DNA of 64,000 nt from Candidatus Kuenenia stuttgartensis (GTDB lineage: Bacteria; Planctomycetota; Planctomycetia; Gemmatales; Gemmataceae): positions 28,292 to 92,291 of the forward strand of contig CAMCLK010000016.1 in assembly GCA_945875585.1 (NCBI GenBank), in the 5' to 3' direction. A model generated the notes under the pieces. That model was not told the origin of the DNA and ran no database searches. It saw only the letters and a program-made list of their open reading frames with translations. How positions within the stretch are numbered: position 1 is the first letter of the stretch; each line of letters begins with the position of its first letter. Position numbers and translations under genes: made by a program. Below are positions 35,501-43,247 of the stretch, one piece after another.

Positions 35501-35593
35501 AGCCAGTTCTCGATAACCCATCACGCCAAACAGCATGAGACTTATCACCAGCAATGTGGTGCCAACAGGCCTGCGGATAAACCACTCAGTCAT
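32546..35593 (-). CDS. RND efflux transporter, second subunit (MdtC-like)
   Basis: 1,015-residue inner-membrane RND pump. MTEWFIRRPVGTTLLVISLMLFG starts helix 1; the proton-relay aspartates lie in GFVVDDAVVVLEN near residue 405; the docking and porter domains between helices 1-2 and 7-8 are complete, and the last helices end with TLYLTPAVYLCLEWW. It partners the neighbouring pump in the same way as MdtB/MdtC, which work as a heterotrimer with drug and bile-salt substrates. The start at 35593 overlaps the stop of the upstream pump by four bases; the open frame extends further but lacks homology. Confidence 0.93.
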   Translation of the reverse strand: MTEWFIRRPVGTTLLVISLMLFGVMGYRELAVGSIPSVDFPTIVVTASVAGASAPYMESSVTGPLEEQFASINGVESMRSTSTLGNTSIVLRFRLNRDMNDAANQVQSKIDAAKAKMPDTLDAPPVLAKFNPADQPVILLGLSSATIPIWDLNDIATRLLSPKLGTVPGVARITVLGGSSKAIRVRYSPVLAAGHRIDIGAIRDLVNSANSNLPSGRLDGPVRAVQVDSLAGLSTPEELGTIPLRSRKDSQLFLSDLGDVVEERFDISEQSWFAGDTGIVLAIRREPSSNTLEVSRGVNRMLDELRAGLPAGASLSLLADSSVPVGESIHDMQITLLVAVALVVAVTLLFLGDLRSTVVTSLVVPASLTATFGFMWLMSYSLDNLSLLALTLAVGFVVDDAVVVLENTHRYVESGMDRVEAAITSAREIGFTIVSMTVSLVVVFLPVLLMRGVIGKLFHEFAATISVAILISGVIALTFTPMVCAKLIKRSTKKRHGEQQHGLLTWLYVQTLRPVVACPWLFMLLGAGIAGWTAWEFQKIPKGFIPADDEDRLVVMTRVPAASAFAGSVRAHDRLRAVLDADPAVATHATLLGINDFNHAQDQGTILVHLKPPSGRDAIEVVRQRLLVSLNQDPAVEARVVQPPTIPLTTTLYPATLQYTVRGNSQENVNRVYERLSLAMHRSPLFAGLPGNSDESTQALRVSIDGRMCGLLGVDSGQVNRTMRDSYASSPTGTVYGSSGAMKMIITALPEYQNYSSQLGLLRVASERQFLIPMDQLVRVEELMLPATIEHAGRFRSRTLSYDPAPGVPASEAIQKIEELAREAMADLSGVEGFNDGVAAEFTESAAGFVPLLLLALLVIYLVLGILYESYLHPLTVISGLPSACLGGLLVLRAFGIQLDLYGLLGLLLLIGIVKKNAIMVIDFAIEERRRGIAPREAIVQACAVRLRPIMMTTAAAILGALPIALGWGAGAESRRPMGLVMVGGLIISQVVTLYLTPAVYLCLEWWRVEPRDAL

Positions 35594-38500
35594 GTGATTA
35601 CTTTTCTCCGCTTCCGAATGAAGGTGCGGTCCATGAAACGATAAACAGATGGCGTGAGAACCAGCGTTACCACCTGCGAACACAATAGCCCACCCAAAAG
35701 GATGACACCCACAGGACGCAAGGCATGGCTGCCAGATCCAATTCCAGCAATCAGCGGCAAGGCGCCGGCTGCGGCGGCCAGAGTGGTCATCTGGATGGGG
35801 CGCAATCGTTCGCGAGACGCTTCAAGAATGGCCTGTTCCGGGCCAACACCTGTCGACTGAAGTTGCTGCGCGAAATCAACCAGCATGATGGCGTTTTTCT
35901 TGACGATTCCCATCAACATCAACAGGCCCATAAATCCATAAATATCCAGCTCGAGTTCTGTGATCCAAAGCGCGAACAATCCGCCTAATAACGCTGAGGG
36001 TAGACCGACCAAGACTGTAAAAGGATGAATCAGCGATTCATAAAGCACACCCAGCACCAGATACATGACCAGCAAGGCCAGCAGCACCATAGGACCGGTG
36101 CGGGCAATCGATTCCGCAATTTCCTTGGCAACACCAGCCAGACGAGCCTGATCTGGGCCGTTGCTCACCTCGTCGAGTTTCTGGGAAAGCATCTTCAGCG
36201 CTTTTCCCGAATCCGCGCCTTTGACAATATTAAAACTGATAGTGCTCGCTGGTAACCTGTTGTAACGTTCCACCTGACGTGAAACTGTTGTGGTATTCCA
36301 CGACAGAACTTCGTCCAATCGACCACTGCTGCCCCATGAGCCTACATCCAAGCCAAGCAGTGGAAAACTCGATTCGTCTTTGCGCCATTTTTCCATCAAA
36401 CCAACCGACAGCCCGCGTGTTTCATTGGTGCTCCCCAAAAAACCAATCTGACGCGGCCCAAAACCCGATTGAAGTGAGGTATCCACCTTCTTCACGTTTC
36501 CGCCCAAACGCGCAAGGGTACGCCGGTCTATCCCAGCAACAAGCTCGGGGAGTGCCGATTCACTTTCAGAGTCGATACCAACGAATTCCTTCTGGCTCCG
36601 CATCCAGGTGGTGATATCGGCCACCAACCCCGGAAGCCGTTCCGCTTGTTGGGAGGTAAGCAACACTTGGTAAGCGCTCTTGGTCTGCTTGGTGTTCAAA
36701 TAAAACGCCGGCGGATTGAACGTGAACAGTTTCAACCCCGGCACACGATCAGGTATGGCGACAATATCAGCAGCGATATCGTTTAGCGACCTTCGGGGAA
36801 GCGGCTTGAACTTCAAAAACATAAATCCATCAGCTTGCCCGGTGTTGATGACATTGGCGCCAAGCGTTGTGATGACATCGTCGATTTCTGGAATCGATTC
36901 CATTTCCCTCAAAATGTCCCGGTGCAAGGCAGTCATTCTATCCCAGGAAATCTGGTCTTCTGCCCGCATGAAAACAAGCAACATCGACCGATCCTCATCT
37001 GGAAGAAAGCCGGTACGCACCTTTCCCAACAAAAACACGGTGCCCACCGCGCACATTCCCAGAATGGTAACTCCAAAAATAGGCCGATGCAGAAACCACG
37101 CCAAAACAGATCCATACCACCCTTCCCTAGGCATGGCACCAGCATGATTTGACAAACCCGAACGAATACCACCGCCGGAAGTAAGGAGCCACCTGGCAAG
37201 GACTGGCACCAGAAACAAACTCACCAGACCAGACATGGCTATGCATGCCAATAAGGTAATGGCAAATTCGCGAAAGATACGACCAAGCATGCCCTGCATC
37301 AGCAATAATGGCAAAAAAACAGCCATCAGCGATACGGTAATAGCAAGTATTGTAAAACCGATTTCATGGGCGGAATCGATCGATGCCTGAACCACGCCTT
37401 TTCCCATTTCAATATGACGAATCATATTTTCAAGCACGACCACGGCGTCGTCAACGACAAAGCCAACCGCCAGGTTCAGCGCAAGCAGGGTAAGGTTGTT
37501 CATGGTGAAACCCATCACCCACATCACGCCCAACATGGAAACAATGCACACCGGAAGCACAGAGCAGGCAACCAGCGTCGCGGCGATACTGCGCAGGTAC
37601 AGATTTATCACGAACACCACAAGAACCATCGATATAAAAAGCGTCAAAAGAAGGTCGTTTATAGATTCTTTAAGCGATATTGTGTTATCATAAAGGATCT
37701 CGCACTTCACTTCGGCGGGCAGCAGTAGGCTCGCCTGCTCCACCACCTTTCTGGCGTTGCTGGCAAGGACAACCGCATTGGATCCAAGGTCGCGGTAAAT
37801 GGCCAAAACCACACACGGATGGTTGCGATGCCAACTGCCATGGTACGAATCCGGTGGCAATAGCTGGCTGCTGGCCGCATCCGACAGCCAGCCTTTCCTG
37901 AAACCATCAGCACTCGCGGAAATCCGGGGTATCGACGGCATGGCGATCGATTGAAGGTCGATGCCTTCGGCGCCAACCGGGCCAGACCCCTCCATTATCA
38001 AGTCTCGTTCCGGGCCTGCAAGTAAGCCCCAAGGCAACAGACTGCGCTGGTTCGCGACCGTATTGGAGACCCGATCAAGGGACAGACCACGCTGCGCTAA
38101 CGCCAACGCATCCAACTCAACACGCCAAGTAGGATTTCCAGAACCCGATACCTCGACTCGGGCCACACCCGGGAGGGAATTCAGACGATCAGCCAGCACC
38201 CGACTTGCCATGGAGGTCAGGGTGGCCACAGGAACCGTTTCAGACTCGACCGTAATGTACATCACAGGCGTATCTGCAGGGTTGTACTTGGCAAATTTTG
38301 GAATGTCTGGCATATCGGCGGGAAGATCCGGGGCAGCGGCACGTATGGCTCGGCCAATGTCGCCCATGGCTGCGCTAATTGATATTTCTGGACGAAAACG
38401 CAACGTTACTGTCGCGGTACCCTGAACACATGATGTCGAGCAATCCAACAGACCCGGAATGCCGCATAGCTGGGCCTCCAGTGGGGAAGCAACTGAAAGC

Positions 38501-38703
38501 GCCATTGTCTGGGGGTCGGCGCCTTGATAAGTCCCCGTGACAACCACTGTTGGAAATTCAACATCCGGGATTTTGCATGCGGGCAGCATCCACCATCCCA
38601 TCAAACCAAAGAGAAACAACGAAATATGGACAAGAACCACACCAACCGGTCGGCGAAGAATGGTTGCCATAATCCCGTTTGATTCCCTCCCAGCGGTTGT
38701 CAT
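35590..38703 (-). CDS. RND efflux transporter, first subunit (MdtB-like)
   Basis: 1,037-residue RND pump. Helix 1 begins ATILRRPVGVVLVHISLFLFG; the relay aspartates are in GFVVDDAVVVLEN as in its partner, and the porter and docking domains are of normal size, so the protein should be active. The last helices end near TLVLTPSVYRFMDRTF. Its ATG overlaps the adaptor stop as ATGA. An ATG 33 bases later (38670) also fits the family start, but coupling favours 38703. The pump differs clearly from its partner in sequence, consistent with an old duplication giving a heteromeric MdtBC-type complex. Confidence 0.93.
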   Translation of the reverse strand: MTTAGRESNGIMATILRRPVGVVLVHISLFLFGLMGWWMLPACKIPDVEFPTVVVTGTYQGADPQTMALSVASPLEAQLCGIPGLLDCSTSCVQGTATVTLRFRPEISISAAMGDIGRAIRAAAPDLPADMPDIPKFAKYNPADTPVMYITVESETVPVATLTSMASRVLADRLNSLPGVARVEVSGSGNPTWRVELDALALAQRGLSLDRVSNTVANQRSLLPWGLLAGPERDLIMEGSGPVGAEGIDLQSIAMPSIPRISASADGFRKGWLSDAASSQLLPPDSYHGSWHRNHPCVVLAIYRDLGSNAVVLASNARKVVEQASLLLPAEVKCEILYDNTISLKESINDLLLTLFISMVLVVFVINLYLRSIAATLVACSVLPVCIVSMLGVMWVMGFTMNNLTLLALNLAVGFVVDDAVVVLENMIRHIEMGKGVVQASIDSAHEIGFTILAITVSLMAVFLPLLLMQGMLGRIFREFAITLLACIAMSGLVSLFLVPVLARWLLTSGGGIRSGLSNHAGAMPREGWYGSVLAWFLHRPIFGVTILGMCAVGTVFLLGKVRTGFLPDEDRSMLLVFMRAEDQISWDRMTALHRDILREMESIPEIDDVITTLGANVINTGQADGFMFLKFKPLPRRSLNDIAADIVAIPDRVPGLKLFTFNPPAFYLNTKQTKSAYQVLLTSQQAERLPGLVADITTWMRSQKEFVGIDSESESALPELVAGIDRRTLARLGGNVKKVDTSLQSGFGPRQIGFLGSTNETRGLSVGLMEKWRKDESSFPLLGLDVGSWGSSGRLDEVLSWNTTTVSRQVERYNRLPASTISFNIVKGADSGKALKMLSQKLDEVSNGPDQARLAGVAKEIAESIARTGPMVLLALLVMYLVLGVLYESLIHPFTVLVGLPSALLGGLFALWITELELDIYGFMGLLMLMGIVKKNAIMLVDFAQQLQSTGVGPEQAILEASRERLRPIQMTTLAAAAGALPLIAGIGSGSHALRPVGVILLGGLLCSQVVTLVLTPSVYRFMDRTFIRKRRKVIT

Positions 38704-39878
38704 GGGCTGGCTTCTCCTGCAGGAGGCAGAACGCGCACCGCAAGTCCATCAGCTAATCGAACGACTCCATCCGTAATAACGGTTTCACCCGGTTCCAGAC
38801 CGCCATCCAACAGCACCAACTCTCTATCCACACGGCGCACCTTCAATTTTCTCCGGGAAACTCGGTTATCTTTATCCAATACATAAGTCTGAGCCCCACC
38901 CACACTTTGGCCCAAGGCTGAAAGCGGTATCACCACCACGCCCGTGTCTATTCCAAGTGTCAGACGCACTTCAAAAAATTCTCCCGGCCATATCGCCAGA
39001 TCAGCATTGGGGAATTCAGCGCGGAGCGTGATGGTGCCGGTATTGGAATCGACCTGATTGTCGATAAACACAACCGTGCCCTTCATTAATGTTCCCTGAT
39101 TGCTTTTGCGAACCTCCACGGAGAGGGGTAAACCGGCACGACTCTGATGGCGGATCTCTGGAAGCATTTTCTCGGCAAGCGCGAACTCCACATATATCGG
39201 TTTAATCTGATTGATCACCACCACAGGGCGAGTGTCATACCCTCTGGTAAGGCTTCCTCCATCGGTTTCCAACCGCCCGGCAACACCGGAAACCGGAGCC
39301 TTGACTTTGCAATAGCCCAAGTTCAATCGGGCAATTTCCACGCGTGAACGATCTTTGGCCACCGTGGCAACACTGCTATCAAAAGTTGCGCGCGCCTTGT
39401 CGTAAGTCTCTTGCGGTGCCGCGCCAGCCTTGGCCAGCTTTTCATAACGCGTTTTTTCGATATCTGCCACGACCTGCTGGGCAATGGAAGCCTGTAGTGT
39501 AGACTCCGCTTCTTTAAGGTTGGCCTCGTACAGCTCCGTGTCCAGCTCGAACAGCAACTGGCCCGATTTCACCTCCGAGCCTTCCCTGAAATGAATTTTC
39601 TTGATCTGCCCATCCACTTGGGCTCGCACCTGAACGGTTACAGACGCTTTGGCTGAACCCACGGTTTCAACCACCCGTGGAACATCCTGCCTTTGGGCAA
39701 CTGCCACCCGCACAGGGGGTGGCAACGGCTCAGCAACTGCGGTGTCAGAACTCTTGATCTGGCAACCAACCGCCAACAGCAAGCCAGCGGCTAGGCCAAC
39801 GATCTGCACCAGGTGCCCGTTACACCCCCGACAACAAGAACGGGCACACCAGACAATGCCCCAACCAAGCTTATTCAT
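38700..39878 (-). CDS. RND periplasmic adaptor lipoprotein (MdtA/AcrA-like)
   Basis: 392-residue membrane-fusion protein that links RND pumps to the outer-membrane channel. A long cysteine-rich N-terminus leads to a lipobox LLLAVGC (Cys39). The lipoyl half-motifs are VRAQVDGQIKKIHFREGSEV and KVKAPVSGVAGRLE, separated by a coiled-coil hairpin (about 135-200), then the beta-barrel and membrane-proximal domains ending with GVVRLADGLAVRV. GGAGG lies six bases before the ATG at 39878, so the longer open frame is not used. It heads the operon adaptor-pump-pump-outer factor; no regulator gene is adjacent. Confidence 0.93.
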   Translation of the reverse strand: MNKLGWGIVWCARSCCRGCNGHLVQIVGLAAGLLLAVGCQIKSSDTAVAEPLPPPVRVAVAQRQDVPRVVETVGSAKASVTVQVRAQVDGQIKKIHFREGSEVKSGQLLFELDTELYEANLKEAESTLQASIAQQVVADIEKTRYEKLAKAGAAPQETYDKARATFDSSVATVAKDRSRVEIARLNLGYCKVKAPVSGVAGRLETDGGSLTRGYDTRPVVVINQIKPIYVEFALAEKMLPEIRHQSRAGLPLSVEVRKSNQGTLMKGTVVFIDNQVDSNTGTITLRAEFPNADLAIWPGEFFEVRLTLGIDTGVVVIPLSALGQSVGGAQTYVLDKDNRVSRRKLKVRRVDRELVLLDGGLEPGETVITDGVVRLADGLAVRVLPPAGEASP

Positions 39879-40170
39879 TACCAGCCTCCGCCATCTGCCA
39901 GCGCTTGGCCACAGAAGACCACATGCCCCGTCCCATTCCTCGGCGCCAGTTCCTGATTCTGCCCACAATAATCGGGTTCAGTTGCCGACTTCATCCCTTT
40001 CTTCTTATGGATTGGCCATTTGAAGAACTGAAAGGATGTCTTGGCCGGGCCAAGTCGGGCCAAAAATGGTTGTTTGCACCTCAACAGACCAGAGCCTACC
40101 CCTCACACTGTTCGGATTTTTTCAGCCGGGCCGCTAAACTATAATTGTCTCTGCAAATCTGGAGTGGTGC
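39879..40170. other. Divergent promoter region between the two exporter operons
   Basis: 292 bases between the start codons of the RND adaptor and the ABC permease. A plus-strand frame inside lacks a ribosome site and family likeness. Both promoters must lie here. I see no strong palindrome that would name an operator. Confidence 0.5.
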
Positions 40171-41322
40171 ATGGCTTGGCTGGCAATCAAAATGCTTGTA
40201 GGAGACCCGGTCAAGTACTTGGGAATCCTCTTTGGCGTGACCTTTGCCACGCTCTTGATGAGCCAGCAGATTGCCATCTTTGTCAGCCTTCTCAAGCGAA
40301 CCGCCAGCCAAATTCTTGACATCCACGACGCCGATATCTGGGTCATGGACAAAGTCACACGCTTCATCGACGAAGCGCCAGCCTTGCCCGATCAAGATCT
40401 TTACCGCGTCCGCTCGGTTCCCGGGGTTGTCAGTGCTGTTCGGCTCGTTTACTCCCAACTGGGTGCACGGTTGCCCCATGGTGGCTACCGCACGGTCATT
40501 CTGATGGGGCTCGACGATCCAAGCCTATCGGGTGCCCCCACCCGCTTTATCGCCGGTTCGCTGCAACGACTTCGAGAACCCGATGCGGTGGTTGTGGACA
40601 AAGCAGGTTACACCTACCTGTTCCCGAACGAACCTTTGGAACTGGACCGCGTCTTTGAAATGAACGAAAGGCGCGCCCGGATTGTAGGCATCTGCGAGGC
40701 ATCGCAACCATTCACAACACTTCCGGTTTTGTTTTCTCGTTACTCGCAGGCCACCCAATACCTGCCTCCCAACCGCAATTTGATGAATTACATTCTGGTG
40801 CGTGGCACTCCCGGCACCGACCAGCAGGTTCTGTGCGATGCCATCGAGTCGATGGCGCAAACCGGTCCAAGGCCACTGGCCGCGCTCACCCGCGAACAGT
40901 TCGCGATGAAAACCGTCAATTACTATATGGAATCGACGGGGATACCGGTGAACTTCGGCATCACCATCACCCTTGGCTTTATTGTCGGCCTTGCCATTAC
41001 AGGCCAGACATTCTACTTATTCGTGACCGAAAATATCCGGCAATTTGGCGCCTTAAAAGCCATGGGTGTGGATAATACCCGCCTTGTGGGCATGATCCTT
41101 TTGCAAGGCTTTGTGGCCGGTTCCACCGGGTACGGTTTGGGCATCGGACTTGCAGCTTGCTTCTTCGAGGGAACAGCGCACGTGCCGGCTCTGGAAGGAT
41201 TCGGCATGTTTCCCGGCCTGCTGGTTGGAATAGCACTCACCGTGATGGCGATCGTGACTCTGGCTAGCTTGCTGAGCATTCGCAAGGTTCTGGTGCTGGA
41301 ACCGGCCATGGTGTTCCGATGA
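40171..41322 (+). CDS. ABC exporter permease (DevC/MacB-FtsX type)
   Basis: 383-residue permease of the FtsX-like class. Helix 1 (about 15-38, YLGILFGVTFATLLMSQQ) is followed by a large periplasmic domain, then three C-terminal helices (about 265-288, 312-337, 345-370), the MacB topology. Likeness to cyanobacterial DevC, which exports heterocyst glycolipids, comes from the size and the DevBCA-type gene set. The stop overlaps the ATPase start by four bases. It is divergent from the RND operon. Substrate is unknown. Confidence 0.88.
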   Translation: MAWLAIKMLVGDPVKYLGILFGVTFATLLMSQQIAIFVSLLKRTASQILDIHDADIWVMDKVTRFIDEAPALPDQDLYRVRSVPGVVSAVRLVYSQLGARLPHGGYRTVILMGLDDPSLSGAPTRFIAGSLQRLREPDAVVVDKAGYTYLFPNEPLELDRVFEMNERRARIVGICEASQPFTTLPVLFSRYSQATQYLPPNRNLMNYILVRGTPGTDQQVLCDAIESMAQTGPRPLAALTREQFAMKTVNYYMESTGIPVNFGITITLGFIVGLAITGQTFYLFVTENIRQFGALKAMGVDNTRLVGMILLQGFVAGSTGYGLGIGLAACFFEGTAHVPALEGFGMFPGLLVGIALTVMAIVTLASLLSIRKVLVLEPAMVFR

Positions 41323-42059
41323 GCCATAGCTCGGTGGATCTGGCGGCACGCTGCCGCGGGCTGGTTAAAGACTTCGTGTCAGGCGCTACAGCCCAGCGCG
41401 TACTCGATGGCGTGGATTGCGATATTCCGTTTTCCGCGATGACATTGCTGGTGGGCCCAAGCGGTTGCGGCAAAACAACGCTGGTATCATTATTAGCCGG
41501 ACTTCTCGACCCTACCGCAGGCGAAGTGATGGTGCTGGGAACAGACATTGGCCGGCTGCGCGGAAAGTCCAAAGTGCAGTTCCGTGGCCGCAATATCGGT
41601 TTTGTTTTCCAGCAGTACAACCTGCTACCGGCGCTAACCGCCCGCGAAAATGCCGCTGTGCCCATGATCATCAATGGTGCCCCACGCAGACGGGCACTGG
41701 AAAAATCGACCGAACTTTTGGAGCGGGTGGGGCTAGCAACCAAGGCCGATGCCCTTCCGAAAAACCTGTCGGGGGGCCAACAGCAGCGTGTGGCGATCGC
41801 CCGTGCTTTGGTTCACGACCCACGATTGCTCCTGTGCGACGAACCCACAGCGGCACTCGATGCCGCGAGTGGACGCACCGTCATGGATCTGCTCCGCGCC
41901 GTGGCGGTCGGTCCGGATCGAGCGGTATTGATTGTTACACACGACTCTCGCATCTACGACCGCGGCGACCGGATGATTGTCATGGCCGATGGCAAGGTGA
42001 CCGCCACCCTTGAAGAGAAATCGATGTTTGCTGGGCACGAACAAACAGGTGCGACATGA
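41319..42059 (+). CDS. ABC exporter ATPase (DevA/LolD-like)
   Basis: 246-residue ATP-binding subunit. Walker A is GPSGCGKTT, the Q-loop is VFQQYNLLPALTARENAAVP, the signature LSGGQQQR and the Walker B LLLCDEPTAALD, with the switch histidine in VTHDSRIYD; all intact. This subgroup pairs with MacB/FtsX-type permeases. It overlaps both neighbours by four bases, so permease, ATPase and adaptor are made from one message. Confidence 0.93.
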   Translation: MSHSSVDLAARCRGLVKDFVSGATAQRVLDGVDCDIPFSAMTLLVGPSGCGKTTLVSLLAGLLDPTAGEVMVLGTDIGRLRGKSKVQFRGRNIGFVFQQYNLLPALTARENAAVPMIINGAPRRRALEKSTELLERVGLATKADALPKNLSGGQQQRVAIARALVHDPRLLLCDEPTAALDAASGRTVMDLLRAVAVGPDRAVLIVTHDSRIYDRGDRMIVMADGKVTATLEEKSMFAGHEQTGAT

Positions 42060-43126
42060 TCTTGCGCTATGGACCACCGCTTATTGGCACCTTAATGCTC
42101 CTATTTGCCATTTCCCATGTGGTGAAGCGAGCCTCAAGCAGCCAAGAAGGCCGCACAGACCCGCCCGGCCCGCTACCAGAACGCACTATCACCGATCTGC
42201 TTGCAGCCATCGGCGCCGTGGAGCCAGCAACCGAAACCATTCAAATGGGAACTGCTGTGGGCGGAATCGTCAACGAAGTGGCCGTAAGGGTTGGCGATAC
42301 CGTGAAGGAAGGAAGTGTGCTGGCACGCTTGAAAGCTGGGGAACTTGAAGCTGAAGTCAAGGTAAATGAGGCAGCGCTTGAATCGACTCAGGCCACTCTT
42401 TCCCGTTTGCGTTCATTGCCCCGCCCGGAAGAAATACCAGCGGTCGAGGCACGGGTTGCCGAGGCACGCGCACTGGCCCTCGACCAGAAAGAGCAGTTTG
42501 AGCGTAACGGCTTGCTGGCATCGCGGGGCGCTATAGGCAACGAGGAGTTGCGGCGCAAGGAGTTGGGTTTTCTGGCAGCAACGTCTAGACAGCGAGCAGC
42601 AGAGGCCGACCTCAAGCTGTTGCAAGCGGGTGCCTGGAAGTCGGATATTCAACTGCAGGAAGCCAAGGTGGAAGAGGCGCGGGCCCAGCTTTTGGCGGCA
42701 CGCGCCGAGCTCGATCGGCGCACAGTGCGCGCTCCACGCGTTACCCTGCCAAGCGGAACCACAGCCGAAGAACTGACCGTGCTTCAGGTACACATTCGGC
42801 CCGGAGAAATGGCCAGTGCCAATACCCCTCTCATGCTTCTTGGTGGTTTGCGCCGATTGCATGTCAGGGTCGATGTGGATGAAAACGATATTGGTAGGTT
42901 CAAGCCTACGCTTGGAGGCGAAGCACGCACGCGGGGTGAACCTGTGGCGCGGTTTGCACTGTCGTTTGTTCGCGTGGAACCGTATCTGGTCCCCAAATCG
43001 TCGCTGAAAGGTTCGGCCACCGAACGCGTCGACAGTCGGGTGCTGCAAGTGATTTATGCTCTGCCGGAAGGTGCCTCTGGTCTTTTTGTAGGACAGCAAT
43101 TGGACGTGTTTTTGGGCAGCAACTGA
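42056..43126 (+). CDS. ABC exporter adaptor (HlyD/DevB-like)
   Basis: 356-residue periplasmic adaptor. An N-terminal membrane anchor (8-24, LIGTLMLLFAISHVVK) precedes the lipoyl half VGGIVNEVAVRVGDTV, a long helical hairpin (about 95-215, Ala/Glu/Arg-rich coiled coil), and the beta-barrel with VDVDENDIGRF. The hairpin would reach an outer-membrane channel of TolC type. None is encoded in this operon, so it may share the channel encoded at 30843-32432; that is inference. The start overlaps the ATPase stop. Confidence 0.9.
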   Translation: MILRYGPPLIGTLMLLFAISHVVKRASSSQEGRTDPPGPLPERTITDLLAAIGAVEPATETIQMGTAVGGIVNEVAVRVGDTVKEGSVLARLKAGELEAEVKVNEAALESTQATLSRLRSLPRPEEIPAVEARVAEARALALDQKEQFERNGLLASRGAIGNEELRRKELGFLAATSRQRAAEADLKLLQAGAWKSDIQLQEAKVEEARAQLLAARAELDRRTVRAPRVTLPSGTTAEELTVLQVHIRPGEMASANTPLMLLGGLRRLHVRVDVDENDIGRFKPTLGGEARTRGEPVARFALSFVRVEPYLVPKSSLKGSATERVDSRVLQVIYALPEGASGLFVGQQLDVFLGSN

Positions 43127-43247
43127 TGCTGCAGTGGTAATTGATGGTCCTAAGGTGAAATCCGGTGGCACCACTAGGAGGACCGGGTAAAATGCCTTGA
43201 AGACAATCCTGTGAATTACCTTGGATTGATCCGCGGAGCATCGAGTC

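Noticed and set aside
39905..40144. 79-codon frame between the two exporter operons
   Set aside because: No ribosome site, no family likeness, and the space is needed for two promoters.
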